A stretch of 64,000 nucleotides of DNA from Alistipes sp. (GCF_020026455.1 NZ_JAHHQJ010000016.1:18520-82519), one strand, 5' to 3'. Shown: positions 44,547-54,210, counted from the first letter of the stretch. The notes: generated by a model from the letters alone, not told the origin. Numbers and translations: made by a program.

Positions 44547-46763
44547 TCAGAACAGGTGGAAGACTACCGTAAGCCCGGCCGTCACGATCGCAACCATCGA
44601 CATGAGCTTGATGAGGATGTTGAGCGACGGACCCGACGTATCCTTGAAGGGATCGCCGACCGTATCGCCCACGACCGTGGCCCGGTGGCAGTCGGAGCCC
44701 TTGCCTCCGAAGTGCCCCTCCTCCACCATCTTCTTGGCGTTGTCCCAGGCTCCCCCGGCATTGGCCATGAAGATCGCCAGCACGAACCCGGAGCTCAATC
44801 CGCCGACCAGGAGACCCATTACGCCCGCCACTCCGAAGACCAGTCCGACAACGACCGGCGCGGCGATGGCCAGCAGGCTCGGGAACAGCATTTCGCGCTG
44901 TGCCCCGCGGGTTGAAATGGCGACACAACGCGCATAGTCGGGCGTTCCCTCTCCCGTGAGGATGCCCTTGATCTCGCGGAACTGGCGCCGTACCTCCGCC
45001 ACCATGCTCTGCGCGGCGCGGCCCACGGCATTCATCGTCAGTCCGCAGAAGAGGAACGACATCATCGCGCCGACGAAGACCCCGATCAGCACCGTGGGGT
45101 TCATCAGCGAAACGCGGTAATATTCCATGAAGTCGAGAATCGAGGCGTCCTGCACGAAACACATCGACCCGTCGGCCATTTCGAGCATCGTCGTTCCGTT
45201 GTGGATCAGCCCGATGCGGATCTCCTCGATGTAGGAAGCCAGCAGCGCGAGGGCAGTCAGGGCGGCCGAGCCGATGGCGAATCCCTTGCCCGTGGCGGCC
45301 GTGGTGTTGCCCAGGGCATCGAGGGCGTCGGTGCGTTTGCGGACCTCGGGCCCGAGGCCGCTCATCTCGGCATTGCCGCCCGCGTTGTCGGCGATAGGGC
45401 CGTAGGCATCCGTGGCCAGCGTGATCCCCAGCGTCGAGAGCATGCCGACGGCCGCGATGCCGATGCCGTAGAGCCCCATCGACATGTTCTGCGGAGCCAT
45501 CATGTTTCCGATGTCGAAGCCGATGGCGCAGAGGTAGGCGAGGATGATCGCCACACCGATCGTCGCGACGGGTATGGCCGTGGAGATCATTCCCGAGCCG
45601 ATGCCGGTGATGATGACTGTCGCAGGCCCTGTCTGGGCGCTTCCGGCGATCTTCTGCGTCGGCTTATAGGAGTGCGACGTGTAATACTCCGTGGCCTGGC
45701 CGATGACGATCCCCGCCATGAGCCCCGTGATGACCGAGAACGAGAGCCCGACCCAGTTCTCGACACCCAGCAGCCAGAGGATGCCGAACGTGGCGGCGGC
45801 GATCAGCAGCGAACTGAAGTTGACACCCACTCCCAGCGAGCGGAGCAGTTCGCGCATCGTGGCCCCCTCCTTCGTGCGCACGAGGAAGATGCCGAGGATC
45901 GAGAGCAGGATGCCCGCCGCAGCGATCAGCATCGGGGCCATCACGGCCTTGATCTGCATCGCTTCGGAATCGGCCGAGGCGAAGGCCGCGGCACCCAGGG
46001 CCGCCGTTGCGAGGATCGACCCGCAGTAGCTTTCGTAGAGGTCGGCACCCATGCCGGCGACGTCGCCCACGTTGTCACCCACATTGTCGGCTATGGTCGC
46101 GGGGTTGCGCGGATCGTCCTCGGGGATGCCCGCCTCGACCTTCCCGACCAGATCGGCGCCCACGTCGGCCGCCTTGGTGTAGATGCCTCCGCCGACGCGC
46201 GCAAAGAGCGCCTGCGTCGATGCGCCCATGCCGAATGTAAGCATCGTCGTGGTGATGACCACCAGTTTCTGCGGCCCGGTGATCTCGATGAAATGGTTCA
46301 GAATGACGTACCAGAACGAAATGTCGAGCAGGGCGAGCCCCACGACCACGAGCCCCATCACCGCACCGCTTCGGAACGCGACCTTCAGCCCGCGGTCGAG
46401 CGACTGCCGGGCGGCGTTGGCCGTCCGGGCCGAAGCGTAGGTTGCGGTCTTCATGCCGAAGTAGCCAGCAAGTCCCGAGAAGAATCCGCCCGTGATGAAG
46501 GCGAAGGGGACCCATTCGTTCTGCACCCCGACGTCGTAGGCCAGCCAGGCGAAGAACAGCGCCAGTACCGCGAAGACGATACCGACAACCTTGTATTGTT
46601 GGCGCAGGTAGGCCATGGCGCCCTTGCGCACGTGCGCGGCGATCTCGCGCATGCGCGGCGTACCCTCGTCTTCGCGTTTCATCAGCTGGTAGAACGCCCA
46701 GGCAAAGGAGAGGGCGACGACAGACGCGGCGGGTACGATCCAGAAAATCGAAGGAATGTTCAT
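44547..46763 (-). CDS. hppA: Membrane-bound ion-translocating pyrophosphatase, K+-dependent type
   Basis: 738 residues, about 16 membrane helices. Substrate site DVGADLVGKVEAGIPEDDPRNPATIADNVGDNVGD is complete, with the second acidic motif GGAWDNAKK near the C-terminus. At the K+-dependence position the sequence is GNTTAATGKG (Ala where K+-independent enzymes have Lys), so K+ should be needed. Hydrolyses pyrophosphate and pumps Na+ and/or H+ out of the cytoplasm; the ion cannot be told by eye. Long C10-containing leader upstream. Confidence 0.96.
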   Translation of the reverse strand: MNIPSIFWIVPAASVVALSFAWAFYQLMKREDEGTPRMREIAAHVRKGAMAYLRQQYKVVGIVFAVLALFFAWLAYDVGVQNEWVPFAFITGGFFSGLAGYFGMKTATYASARTANAARQSLDRGLKVAFRSGAVMGLVVVGLALLDISFWYVILNHFIEITGPQKLVVITTTMLTFGMGASTQALFARVGGGIYTKAADVGADLVGKVEAGIPEDDPRNPATIADNVGDNVGDVAGMGADLYESYCGSILATAALGAAAFASADSEAMQIKAVMAPMLIAAAGILLSILGIFLVRTKEGATMRELLRSLGVGVNFSSLLIAAATFGILWLLGVENWVGLSFSVITGLMAGIVIGQATEYYTSHSYKPTQKIAGSAQTGPATVIITGIGSGMISTAIPVATIGVAIILAYLCAIGFDIGNMMAPQNMSMGLYGIGIAAVGMLSTLGITLATDAYGPIADNAGGNAEMSGLGPEVRKRTDALDALGNTTAATGKGFAIGSAALTALALLASYIEEIRIGLIHNGTTMLEMADGSMCFVQDASILDFMEYYRVSLMNPTVLIGVFVGAMMSFLFCGLTMNAVGRAAQSMVAEVRRQFREIKGILTGEGTPDYARCVAISTRGAQREMLFPSLLAIAAPVVVGLVFGVAGVMGLLVGGLSSGFVLAIFMANAGGAWDNAKKMVEEGHFGGKGSDCHRATVVGDTVGDPFKDTSGPSLNILIKLMSMVAIVTAGLTVVFHLF

Positions 46764-46978
46764 ATTTTAGATTTTTTGGGCGTGACTTGCCCGGTTGGCG
46801 AATACTTTTCAGCGAATTATTTGAGCAGCCGGTCCACCGCTTCGGCTCACATGCCTGCATACTCTCGCGCGCTCACACAGTCTCGCTTGCACTCATCCTC
46901 ACGCGCGTTCACTTGCCCCCCCCCCTCGTTCGAATTGCTGCGTTTTGCGCTGCCGTGCCGTCAAATAACTCTGCTTTT
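46764..46978 (-). other. Long hppA leader with C10 tract
   Basis: About 215 bases of leader between the -7 box and hppA. It holds CTCGCGCGCTCACACAG-like words and a run of ten C at 46916-46925 (ten G in the mRNA). No gene seen. Confidence 0.5.
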
Positions 46979-46987
46979 GCAAATATA
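46979..46987 (-). promoter_or_regulatory. -7 box of hppA
   Basis: Minus strand TATATTTGC (46987-46979), an exact TAnnTTTGC match; TTC stands 19 bases upstream. Confidence 0.6.
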
Positions 46988-47055
46988 GCATCTTTTCCCA
47001 ATGTATGAACTGTCGGCGGTGATTTTTGCAAAATATGTTTGTTTTTCATCGTTCT

Positions 47056-47280
47056 CCTTACTGATTGATTATAAAGATCCTAATTCCCAAGCATCGGGTT
47101 TTTCCCAATGGTTTGAACCCGGCCTGTTGATAAATCGGCAGCCCTTCTGCAGAAGCCCCAAGACCCCGTTTTTTGTTCCTTCAGCCTTTGCCATATGAAG
47201 TGAGTAGCCAGCCATTTCGCTCCCATATTCCCGTTTTCTCTTTTCTGGTGGAGCCGACAGGTCGAAAAATCGTGCCAGAT
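47056..47280 (-). pseudogene. Decayed GNAT-acetyltransferase-like fragment
   Basis: On the minus strand one frame reads GLPIYQQAGFKPLGK, the typical end of a GNAT fold (fYxxxGFkplG), and a different frame just upstream reads AEGTKNGVLGLLQK, which fits the preceding strand. The pieces only join with a frameshift and no start or full fold is present. The similarity is short, so this is a tentative call of a gene remnant. Confidence 0.3.
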
Positions 47281-47354
47281 TCTTCCAACCAAGCGGTCGG
47301 CAAATCCGCCGCCCGTTCCTTACTTTCGTGGGCAGGGCATCGGGCGCATAAGGA

Positions 47355-47588
47355 ATGGAGCGAAGAAACCCCAATGAAAAAACATCTCGTTACTTTAGGA
47401 GTTTTCTCTTCAGAACCGTGCGTCATCCCAACTACATCCTCAATATCGTGCCCGAACTTATTGGCGTGGCGCTGCTTTGTAATGCATGGAAGACCCTCTA
47501 TATCGGTTTCCCTCTGTATCTGTGCCTGCTTGTCATTCGCATCAGACAGGAAGAATGCGCCATGAAAGACCTTTGGGATACGATATGA
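47355..47588 (+). pseudogene. C-terminal remnant of an isoprenylcysteine methyltransferase-like membrane protein
   Basis: 77 codons. FLFRTVRHPNYILNIVPELIGVALLCNAW and the end LVIRIRQEECAM match the C-terminal catalytic part of small Bacteroidota ICMT/PEMT-like methyltransferases (RHPNY binding the cofactor, then the RIRQEE motif). Full members have some 150-200 residues with several more helices before this; nothing matching precedes it. Probably a 5'-truncated gene, though a short protein could still be made from the ATG at 47355. Confidence 0.6.
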
Positions 47589-47685
47589 CCTAAGGCACAG
47601 GAGCCTCCATGCTCATCCTTTTTGGGGCAATCATATCCATAACCCGACTCGGCCTTTCATAAGTCACTTCATTGGGTGAATGTGC
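47589..47685. other. Short AT-rich spacer
   Basis: Between the methyltransferase remnant and the terminator. I see no gene. Confidence 0.4.
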
Positions 47686-47725
47686 AAAAAAATACAGCGT
47701 TCTGTTTTGAACCCTGTATTTTTTT
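47686..47725. terminator. Bidirectional terminator
   Basis: AAAAAAATACAG (47686-47697) pairs with CTGTATTTTTTT (47714-47725); inside, GTTC pairs with GAAC. A-run and T-run outside both arms make it usable from either side; it bounds the DUF6850 operon. Confidence 0.8.
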
Positions 47726-47779
47726 CTTGTCTGGTGTTTCTTTCTTGCGGTATTTTGCATTTGTTATTTCTGGGTCACA

Positions 47780-49399
47780 CTAAAACGCGCATCCCAAGGC
47801 AATCCGTATGCCGTGGTGGTTGCGTTCCGGCACATGCTCCGCTTCCAGAGCGTGTGCAATACCGTAGCAAAGTGTCCCGAAAAGTCTCAATCCTTTGCCG
47901 CCCACCTGTCTGGCGTATTGAAAAGCGATCTCGCCCTTGACCTGTCCGGCTGTCAGGTACTCAAACTCGTGCCGCAGGAAGGTGTCCATCGTCTTGGGCG
48001 GGGACTGGTCCGCCGAAGGGGTGGCGTATGTGCCGTCGATGTTCCTGTCCCCTCCGCCAAAACCGTATCCTCCGCCCAGCCGGATGTTGTAGCAGTCTCT
48101 CCTGGCGGTGAAGTTGCGCTCGAGGGCGAGCCGCACCGCAGAGGTGTGCAGCCGCTGGAGACGGTAATAGGGATGGCGGGAGGCGGTCTGCTCCCGACGG
48201 TAATGGTCGAGGGCCACGCGCGCAATCCACACGGGTACCCCGTGCCTCTGGCCCAGGTAACCTGTATAGCTGGCGGTAATACGGCTCTTGACATGTTCTG
48301 CCACATCGAGCGAACCGTAGTATGCCACATCCGTTTTTCCGCCCGACTCGTTTTCGTAGCGGTAGATGTTTTCCGAATTATGGAGCAGCTCCCGGTCGTA
48401 AGAGAGCCGGAAAAGGTGCCTGTTTTTTTTCTGCACGACAGTGAGTGCCGCCTTGCAGGATAAAAGGCCTGCATTGTGCTGGCTGTACACCACGCTGGAG
48501 GGGGATTTTGTGCCGTACTGACCGCTGCGCCACTGATAGCCGAACTCACAGAAAAGACTTACCCTCCCGGACAATCTCCAATCCGCCTGCAGGGCCCCTC
48601 CGTGATACTTGTCAATCAGAGGCTTGTCCTCGTACTCCTTGGTATAGCCGTTTTCGCCAAAAGCCTCGCGCTGGCCGAAAAATGCGCCATGACTGACCAG
48701 GGTGTAGAAAATCTCGTCGCTCTGGCTGTATGTATCGAACAAAAGCCCCTCCACACGGCGTCGGTAGCCGTAATTCGCTCCCATCTGGAAATCGGGATGC
48801 GGCTTGTAGATCAGGCCTGCCGACACACGCATGTCCAGCAGGTCGTTGACATGTCGCAAGTCCTTCTGTTTGGCATAGTTGGCCGATGTGTAGGATGCCT
48901 CCGCTCCGGCGGTGAACCTTTGGGACAGCCTTACACCCACACCTCCCTTTAGGTTGTAAGTTTCCCGTTTCTTGGTACCCCGGTTGTCATCCGTGTATTC
49001 CACCATGTCGAACGGCGTTTGCGTGGGATCGATGAAATAGGAGCCGCCCATGTTTTTTCCGGTGAAGCTGCTGTAATCGACCTTGCCATAGAGGACTACC
49101 GACGGGGAGAACGGATAAAAAGATTCGACCTGTGCTCCCATTTCGAGCGAATTGGGGGACTGATAGTAATCCACCCAGCCTCCCTTTCCCTTGTCGGCAT
49201 ATAGGAGCGCCTCAAAGCGCTTCGAGGCGGAGACAGTCAGCAATCCCGCGGCATTTTCACTTTCCAGCCACGGGTTCAGCTCCTGAATATGGCGGATCTC
49301 CCGCCACTCCGACGCGTCGGGCACGGCAGATGCAGCGAAGGCGGAGCTGTATGCTCCGCCCGCCAACAAGCTGGTAAGAATCATTTTATTTATTCCCAT
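47780..49399 (-). CDS. DUF6850-type outer-membrane beta-barrel protein
   Basis: 539 residues from the ATG at 49399, which has GAGG 8 bases upstream; a TTG four codons earlier is less likely. Signal peptide ending AFAAS. The body alternates short hydrophobic and polar stretches with Gly/Tyr-rich turns, typical of an outer-membrane barrel, and ends IRIALGCAF with the terminal Phe. Matches the DUF6850 family, which accompanies DUF4876 and a TonB receptor. Function unknown; may be a porin-like or assembly partner of the receptor. Last gene of the operon; its ATG lies 17 bases after the DUF4876 stop. Confidence 0.75.
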   Translation of the reverse strand: MGINKMILTSLLAGGAYSSAFAASAVPDASEWREIRHIQELNPWLESENAAGLLTVSASKRFEALLYADKGKGGWVDYYQSPNSLEMGAQVESFYPFSPSVVLYGKVDYSSFTGKNMGGSYFIDPTQTPFDMVEYTDDNRGTKKRETYNLKGGVGVRLSQRFTAGAEASYTSANYAKQKDLRHVNDLLDMRVSAGLIYKPHPDFQMGANYGYRRRVEGLLFDTYSQSDEIFYTLVSHGAFFGQREAFGENGYTKEYEDKPLIDKYHGGALQADWRLSGRVSLFCEFGYQWRSGQYGTKSPSSVVYSQHNAGLLSCKAALTVVQKKNRHLFRLSYDRELLHNSENIYRYENESGGKTDVAYYGSLDVAEHVKSRITASYTGYLGQRHGVPVWIARVALDHYRREQTASRHPYYRLQRLHTSAVRLALERNFTARRDCYNIRLGGGYGFGGGDRNIDGTYATPSADQSPPKTMDTFLRHEFEYLTAGQVKGEIAFQYARQVGGKGLRLFGTLCYGIAHALEAEHVPERNHHGIRIALGCAF

Positions 49400-49416
49400 T
49401 ATTCGCCTCAATACGC

Positions 49417-50751
49417 TTATTGCCTGATCGACGCCCGACTTCTCTGGTGGAAGTCATTCGTTGAGTTGTTGGTATCCATATAGATGATGCGCGCGCCGTT
49501 CCTGATGGAGGCTTCGGCATCAATGCCGCTCGGATCGGTGCTGTTCTCAACGCCCATGGCATAACCATACACCAGCTTGCCCTTGTTTTCGGGCAGCGCT
49601 TCGGTCGCCTCCTTGTTTACATTGCGGTACAGAGAGTAGGATTTTCCTTGTGATGTCATGATATATCCCGCATCCACGGCCGGAGTCAAACGCTTCTTGT
49701 TCAAACCTTCATATTTCGTGTTAAATACCTCTATTCCGTCCAAAATCCAATCCGTGGGAACTTTGGCGCAGGCATAGACGATATTGCCCTCTTTGCCTGC
49801 GGTATAGTGGTAATCCGTTCCGCTTGCAAACTCCACGGGGGACTGGCCCTTGGTGGAGAAAACGAAAAATGCAGGAGAAACCTGTGACAATGCCCATCCG
49901 GTACCCTGACCGTACTTGTACGCTTTAAACCAGCAGTCGGTCGGGATCTTCTCCGAAGGGGTAGGGTAGTAACTCGTATGCGAAAACACATCGATGTCAT
50001 AGCATGCATAGTCCGCCGAACTCAAATCCACAGCCTGCGAATAGGTTTTGGTGTGGTCGATGGCCCCGTTCATGGCAACCACCACATCCGAATACGGTTC
50101 GATGACCATATGCTTGGGCAGATACCAGATAGCCTGACCTGCCGGAATATAACCCAGGTCGGCATACGAAAGTTTTCCGTTGACGTAATCGTTGGTTTGC
50201 GAGTTCGCGTTGTAGGGATTGACCATACCCAAACAAAAATTGCTCAAATCCAGCCGCGATGATGAATTGTTGTACAATATGACATACTTGTCCATTGCAA
50301 AAGTCTTGCTCGGGTCATCGTCCTTCGGACAACCTCCCACATACAGCTCCTTGATAACCAGCTGTCCCGACTTTGACTCCGTCAATGCGAGATCGACGAC
50401 TCCGCCGCCGATCCAGCCATCCGTGATGGTGATGCCGCTCTGGATGCCGTTGAAGATATACGAATAGCCGTCCAATGCTCTTGTCTCGCTGGCCGAGGCT
50501 TCGTAGATACCTGCCGGAACATCGAAGATAGCGACGCCTTCGGCATCGGTCAAGTCGGTGTAAATCGATCCCATCGTATTGGCCAGCTTGACCTCCACAC
50601 CCTCCGTGACGCCGATCGGGCTGCCTTCGGGATAGCGTAATTGCACCTTCACGCCGAAGGTCCTGGCCTGTTCGGAATCGCTCTTTTCGCATGAGGCGAA
50701 GAAGACCACGCTGCATAAAATGCCAATCATCAGTACGAAAATCTTTTTCAT
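49417..50751 (-). CDS. DUF4876-type lipoprotein
   Basis: 444 residues. Lipobox Cys C21, followed by EKSDSE (surface-export-like). Residues 30-120 form a carboxypeptidase-regulatory-like beta domain (VEVKLANTMGSIYTDLTDAEGVAIFDVPAG). Residues 130-260 resemble a lamin-tail-like fold (VIKELYVGG, YVILYNNSSSRLDLSNFCLG), and a long beta-rich end follows. Middle gene of the receptor - DUF4876 - DUF6850 set, 32 bases after the receptor stop. Probably a surface-exposed binding partner of the receptor; ligand unknown. Confidence 0.8.
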   Translation of the reverse strand: MKKIFVLMIGILCSVVFFASCEKSDSEQARTFGVKVQLRYPEGSPIGVTEGVEVKLANTMGSIYTDLTDAEGVAIFDVPAGIYEASASETRALDGYSYIFNGIQSGITITDGWIGGGVVDLALTESKSGQLVIKELYVGGCPKDDDPSKTFAMDKYVILYNNSSSRLDLSNFCLGMVNPYNANSQTNDYVNGKLSYADLGYIPAGQAIWYLPKHMVIEPYSDVVVAMNGAIDHTKTYSQAVDLSSADYACYDIDVFSHTSYYPTPSEKIPTDCWFKAYKYGQGTGWALSQVSPAFFVFSTKGQSPVEFASGTDYHYTAGKEGNIVYACAKVPTDWILDGIEVFNTKYEGLNKKRLTPAVDAGYIMTSQGKSYSLYRNVNKEATEALPENKGKLVYGYAMGVENSTDPSGIDAEASIRNGARIIYMDTNNSTNDFHQRSRASIRQ

Positions 50752-50783
50752 CTTGCTTTTGTTTTAATTGTTATACTTGGTTG

Positions 50784-53700
50784 TTACAGTTTTAATCTCA
50801 ATGACAGTCCATAGTAGAATTTCGGAATGTAGGAGCTGCCGTAAAGCGAAGACTTCAAACCTGCCTGGGATGACCTGACGATGCCGACATGGTTGAAGAA
50901 GTTATTGGCAAAGAACGAGATGGAAGCATAGTCGCCGATCTCCTTTGTCAAACTGAAGTTCGCCGCGAAGTAGGAGGAGATGCGGTTGGGATTGAAATAA
51001 TAGGAGGTGTTGGACTTGACCACCATCTTTGCCAGTTCGTTATACAGGGCCTTGTCATTTTGCTTTGCCCAGGCGAATTTCTCGGCAAAGGGTATTTTCA
51101 CTTCGGGGGCCTCCCATGTGGTATAGTATTCCGGATAGACCGCCACATAGTTGTCTTTGCCGTAGAGGTTTCCACTCGTCCCAAAAAAATCACCGCCGTT
51201 CTTCAATGCCACGCCCCGATAATTTCCATTGCTGTACTCGCTCAGATTTTGGCTGTAATCATAGAGAGAGGCCTCGATCCTTACCGAGAAAATCATCCTG
51301 ATTTTTGGAATATGTGTGATAACGGTCAGATTCATATTCAACTCTTTGGTGAGCGAACCGTTCGATACCGAGGCGGAAGAGGCATAAGAGGTCGAGGCTC
51401 CCGAACTGCCGAGGTAATATCCCACATACTTGTAGGGGTTGCCGTCGGCCATCGTTGAGGCGCTGCTCGGCATGGAGGCCACCGGGGTTTCGTCCAGACC
51501 CTTGTAATAGTAGAATTTGCCGTCCAATCTCACGGTCGTATTCAGGGGGTGTATCCTGGCAAAATCCACCACCCACTCCAGCCCCATGCGCTCGACGGGA
51601 GAACCGTTCGTATAGCGAAGGTTGCTTTTGAAGGTATTCCTCTCCTTGTATCCCAGCTGCTGCGTGGGATGCGTGCCCGTTTTATCGATGACGCTTACGA
51701 TGCCTGTTTTCTGATCGATGGTATATTGTCGGTCCCCGGAGGGGATGGGACACCCCTCCAGGTGTACCTGTGAGGTTTGCTTGTAGGTGTACGGCGTATA
51801 TACTGCCGTGCAGATATAGGGGTTGCGGGTTACATTCCTGAACGCGGAAAGAGATACTTTCGTACCGCGGATGTCCGCCTCCAGACCCAATTCCAGCTGG
51901 TTGGAGTATTGCCATTTCAGGTCGGGATTGTACATCGCCTTGGAGGGGATGCTGTAATAGGCATAGAAGGTCGTGCCGTCGCCCGTCGTCCCCGGAGCGA
52001 AGGCGAGCTTGTCGGTATAGGAGGCGGAGGGGTAGAGCACCTCGAAGGAAGGCAGCTTCACCGACCTGCCCCAACCGGCATAGATGCTCAGGTGCTTTAT
52101 CCATTGCTCCTCACGGTCGCTCCACAGCATGTACCTGGCATTGAAACGCGGGGAGAGGCTGCCCGCTGTCCCGTATTCGGACTTTCTGATAAAGGTCATG
52201 TCGGCGCGAAGACCTCCTGTCACCCGCACACTGCCACCCCTGTCGTTCACGGGAAGAGAGAGCTCCTCCTCGATGTAGGCCGCCAGATTGTTCAAAAAGG
52301 GCAGCCCGTCGTAGCGATACTCCCGCCATGACGGAGCGACACGCATGTCTTCGTAATAGAGCCCGCGCCCCTTGTTGCCGCTGCTCGTGAAGTCAATGCC
52401 GGCCAACACTTTGTTCTTCACGCGGCCAAAGTCTCCGGCCCAATCCGCTCTCAGCTTCAAGGCGTAGTTCAACGGCTTGCTGTCGTTGAATTTCACTTCG
52501 TACCAATAACCCGTGGGCCCCAGGATAATCTCCGCATTGGGATTCCGGTCATACTCCGTCGCGATGAAATAGCCTTCTTGGGTGGCGTGGATCAAGGGCT
52601 GTGTGGAGGAGGAGCTCTTGTTGGTGCTCACTTCGGAGAGTCTGTCGGCATAAGAGACCGAGGCCCTGAACGAGAGCGAGGAGATCCACGGCTTGTTGAG
52701 CAGCCAGTCCAGGCCGATGTTTCCACGCAAGGCATAATCCCTTGTCTTGTTATAGGTGTCGGTAAAGGCGTCGGGGTCGGCCTTTGAATTGTAGCCTCCG
52801 AAGTTTCCGCTTAGGCCGGCCGTAAACGACAGAGGATGTCCGCCGTTGCGGTTGAAGGTGTTGGCATAGAGCAGTGATGCGGTATTGCGGTCGTAGGCGG
52901 TATAGGGGGATGCCAGATTGGAGGTGGACTTCGCGCGCTCGAAACCGACGTTGAGCGTCCCTCCCTTGTCTCCCAGACTAAATCCCTTGCTCAGGGCCAT
53001 AAGCTTCGTTTTCGGTTCTGCCGAGAACTCGACATGAAAGGGCGTGCGCCCCTTCTTCGTGTTTATCTTGACGATTCCGTTCGACAAATCGCCGTACTCG
53101 ACCGAAGGGATCCCTGTAATGATCTCCACCGATTCAATGTTGGAGATGCCGATATTCCTGAGACCGGGGCCTTTGGTCTCTCCCATGGAGGCGTTGTTTT
53201 CCAGACGGACACCGTCAACGGCTACCGCCGTGCCGAAAGAGGCATTGCCCATCTCTCCGCCGCCGGCACGCAGGGCAATGCGGGGATCGGAGACTGCCAG
53301 ATTGCCGTCGTGGACGGTCTTTCCCCCGGGCAACAGCGTGCCTATGGCCCCGATATTCTTGATTTGCGCATGATCCAGCGTTGTCCGGTCGATGGTGTAG
53401 GTGGTGGTCTGGCCGCTCCTCTTGGTCTGGGCTGTAACCACAACCTCTTCGAGCATCAGGTTGTTCTCCTGCAGGGCAATCTCCAGATCTTTGCCCTCCG
53501 AGGGTAGGTCGACTTCCAACTCCCTCTCCTTATACCCGATGATGGATACCTGCACCTTGACCTTGCCGACAGGTACCTGACGGATGGTGAACTTACCCTC
53601 CCGGTCGCTCACGGCCCACAATTTGCTTTCAGGCAGATAGACCGTGGCAAACTCGACGGGCATGCTGTGCTTCTGACTGACAATATAGCCGGAAAACTCA

Positions 53701-53807
53701 CATCGCCCGGAAGCGTCATGGGGCTTTCCGTCGCTCTTCTCTTGTGCGTCAATGTGGAAGGTTACAAACAGAAACGGGATTAACAGTATATATAACTTCA
53801 TTAACAT
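50784..53807 (-). CDS. TonB-dependent receptor of the DUF4876/DUF6850 operon
   Basis: 1007 residues from the ATG at 53807 (53801, two codons later, is equally plausible). Signal peptide ending HIDAQ, a carboxypeptidase regulatory-like domain (FSGYIVSQKHSMPVEFATV), a TonB-box-like LEEVVVTAQTKRSGQTT, plug (IESVEIITGIPSVEYGDLSNGIVKI) and a barrel ending GLSLRLKL. Imports an unknown ligand. First gene of the operon; the -7 box is only 11 bases before the ATG. Confidence 0.93.
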   Translation of the reverse strand: MLMKLYILLIPFLFVTFHIDAQEKSDGKPHDASGRCEFSGYIVSQKHSMPVEFATVYLPESKLWAVSDREGKFTIRQVPVGKVKVQVSIIGYKERELEVDLPSEGKDLEIALQENNLMLEEVVVTAQTKRSGQTTTYTIDRTTLDHAQIKNIGAIGTLLPGGKTVHDGNLAVSDPRIALRAGGGEMGNASFGTAVAVDGVRLENNASMGETKGPGLRNIGISNIESVEIITGIPSVEYGDLSNGIVKINTKKGRTPFHVEFSAEPKTKLMALSKGFSLGDKGGTLNVGFERAKSTSNLASPYTAYDRNTASLLYANTFNRNGGHPLSFTAGLSGNFGGYNSKADPDAFTDTYNKTRDYALRGNIGLDWLLNKPWISSLSFRASVSYADRLSEVSTNKSSSSTQPLIHATQEGYFIATEYDRNPNAEIILGPTGYWYEVKFNDSKPLNYALKLRADWAGDFGRVKNKVLAGIDFTSSGNKGRGLYYEDMRVAPSWREYRYDGLPFLNNLAAYIEEELSLPVNDRGGSVRVTGGLRADMTFIRKSEYGTAGSLSPRFNARYMLWSDREEQWIKHLSIYAGWGRSVKLPSFEVLYPSASYTDKLAFAPGTTGDGTTFYAYYSIPSKAMYNPDLKWQYSNQLELGLEADIRGTKVSLSAFRNVTRNPYICTAVYTPYTYKQTSQVHLEGCPIPSGDRQYTIDQKTGIVSVIDKTGTHPTQQLGYKERNTFKSNLRYTNGSPVERMGLEWVVDFARIHPLNTTVRLDGKFYYYKGLDETPVASMPSSASTMADGNPYKYVGYYLGSSGASTSYASSASVSNGSLTKELNMNLTVITHIPKIRMIFSVRIEASLYDYSQNLSEYSNGNYRGVALKNGGDFFGTSGNLYGKDNYVAVYPEYYTTWEAPEVKIPFAEKFAWAKQNDKALYNELAKMVVKSNTSYYFNPNRISSYFAANFSLTKEIGDYASISFFANNFFNHVGIVRSSQAGLKSSLYGSSYIPKFYYGLSLRLKL

Positions 53808-53818
53808 CCGGATTTGAT

Positions 53819-53850
53819 GCAAAGATACGGCCGATGAAAAAGCCCCGCAA
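53819..53850 (-). promoter_or_regulatory. Promoter of the receptor-DUF4876-DUF6850 operon
   Basis: Minus strand: TTG at 53850-53848, 20 bases, TATCTTTGC at 53827-53819. The start site would lie within a few bases of the ATG, so the mRNA would be nearly leaderless. Confidence 0.7.
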
Positions 53851-53997
53851 TCGTTAAAAATCGGTATTTAGCGGATGCCTTATAGTTAAAATCAAGTATG
53901 TGTGATTGAGTTTTAGGTATTTAAACCATAAGCGATTTTATCCCCTTGCATCGTGTGCGACACAAGAGAGAAGAATGGAACGCTATGCATGAAACGA
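53851..53997. other. Gene-free AT-rich spacer
   Basis: Upstream of the receptor operon. AT-rich (TTAAAATCAAGTATGTGTG and similar). I see no gene; could hold operators. Confidence 0.4.
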
Positions 53998-54042
53998 CCC
54001 GGAGAGCAATACCTAAATCTTCTTTAGGTATTGCTCTCCGGG
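53998..54042. terminator. Perfect 20-bp hairpin
   Basis: CCCGGAGAGCAATACCTAAA (53998-54017) pairs perfectly with 54023-54042 around TCTTC; TGTTTCGG follows on the plus strand. Terminator-like, but no plus-strand gene precedes it. 54043-54210 beyond it holds nothing I can identify. Confidence 0.5.
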
Positions 54043-54210
54043 TGTTTCGGACCAATATCAGAGGTTTTCCCTCCGATGCATCAATCATCCTGTCCGAGGC
54101 CGTAGCATATCGCCTTTTCGTTTCACCTCCCTGGAGAGGGACGGCTTCCTCTGTTTTCTCATAATCTTACGGTTGGCGCTATGAACCGTAAAATCCGAGA
54201 CATCCTTTAT

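Noticed and set aside
44302..45162. Long N-terminal extension of the HAD phosphatase
   Set aside because: The extension runs through the tandem repeat and antisense to hppA; the HAD motif I starts right at the ATG at 44301.
53946..54164. 72-codon plus-strand frame over the hairpin
   Set aside because: No ribosome site or family match; it is forced open by the hairpin arms.
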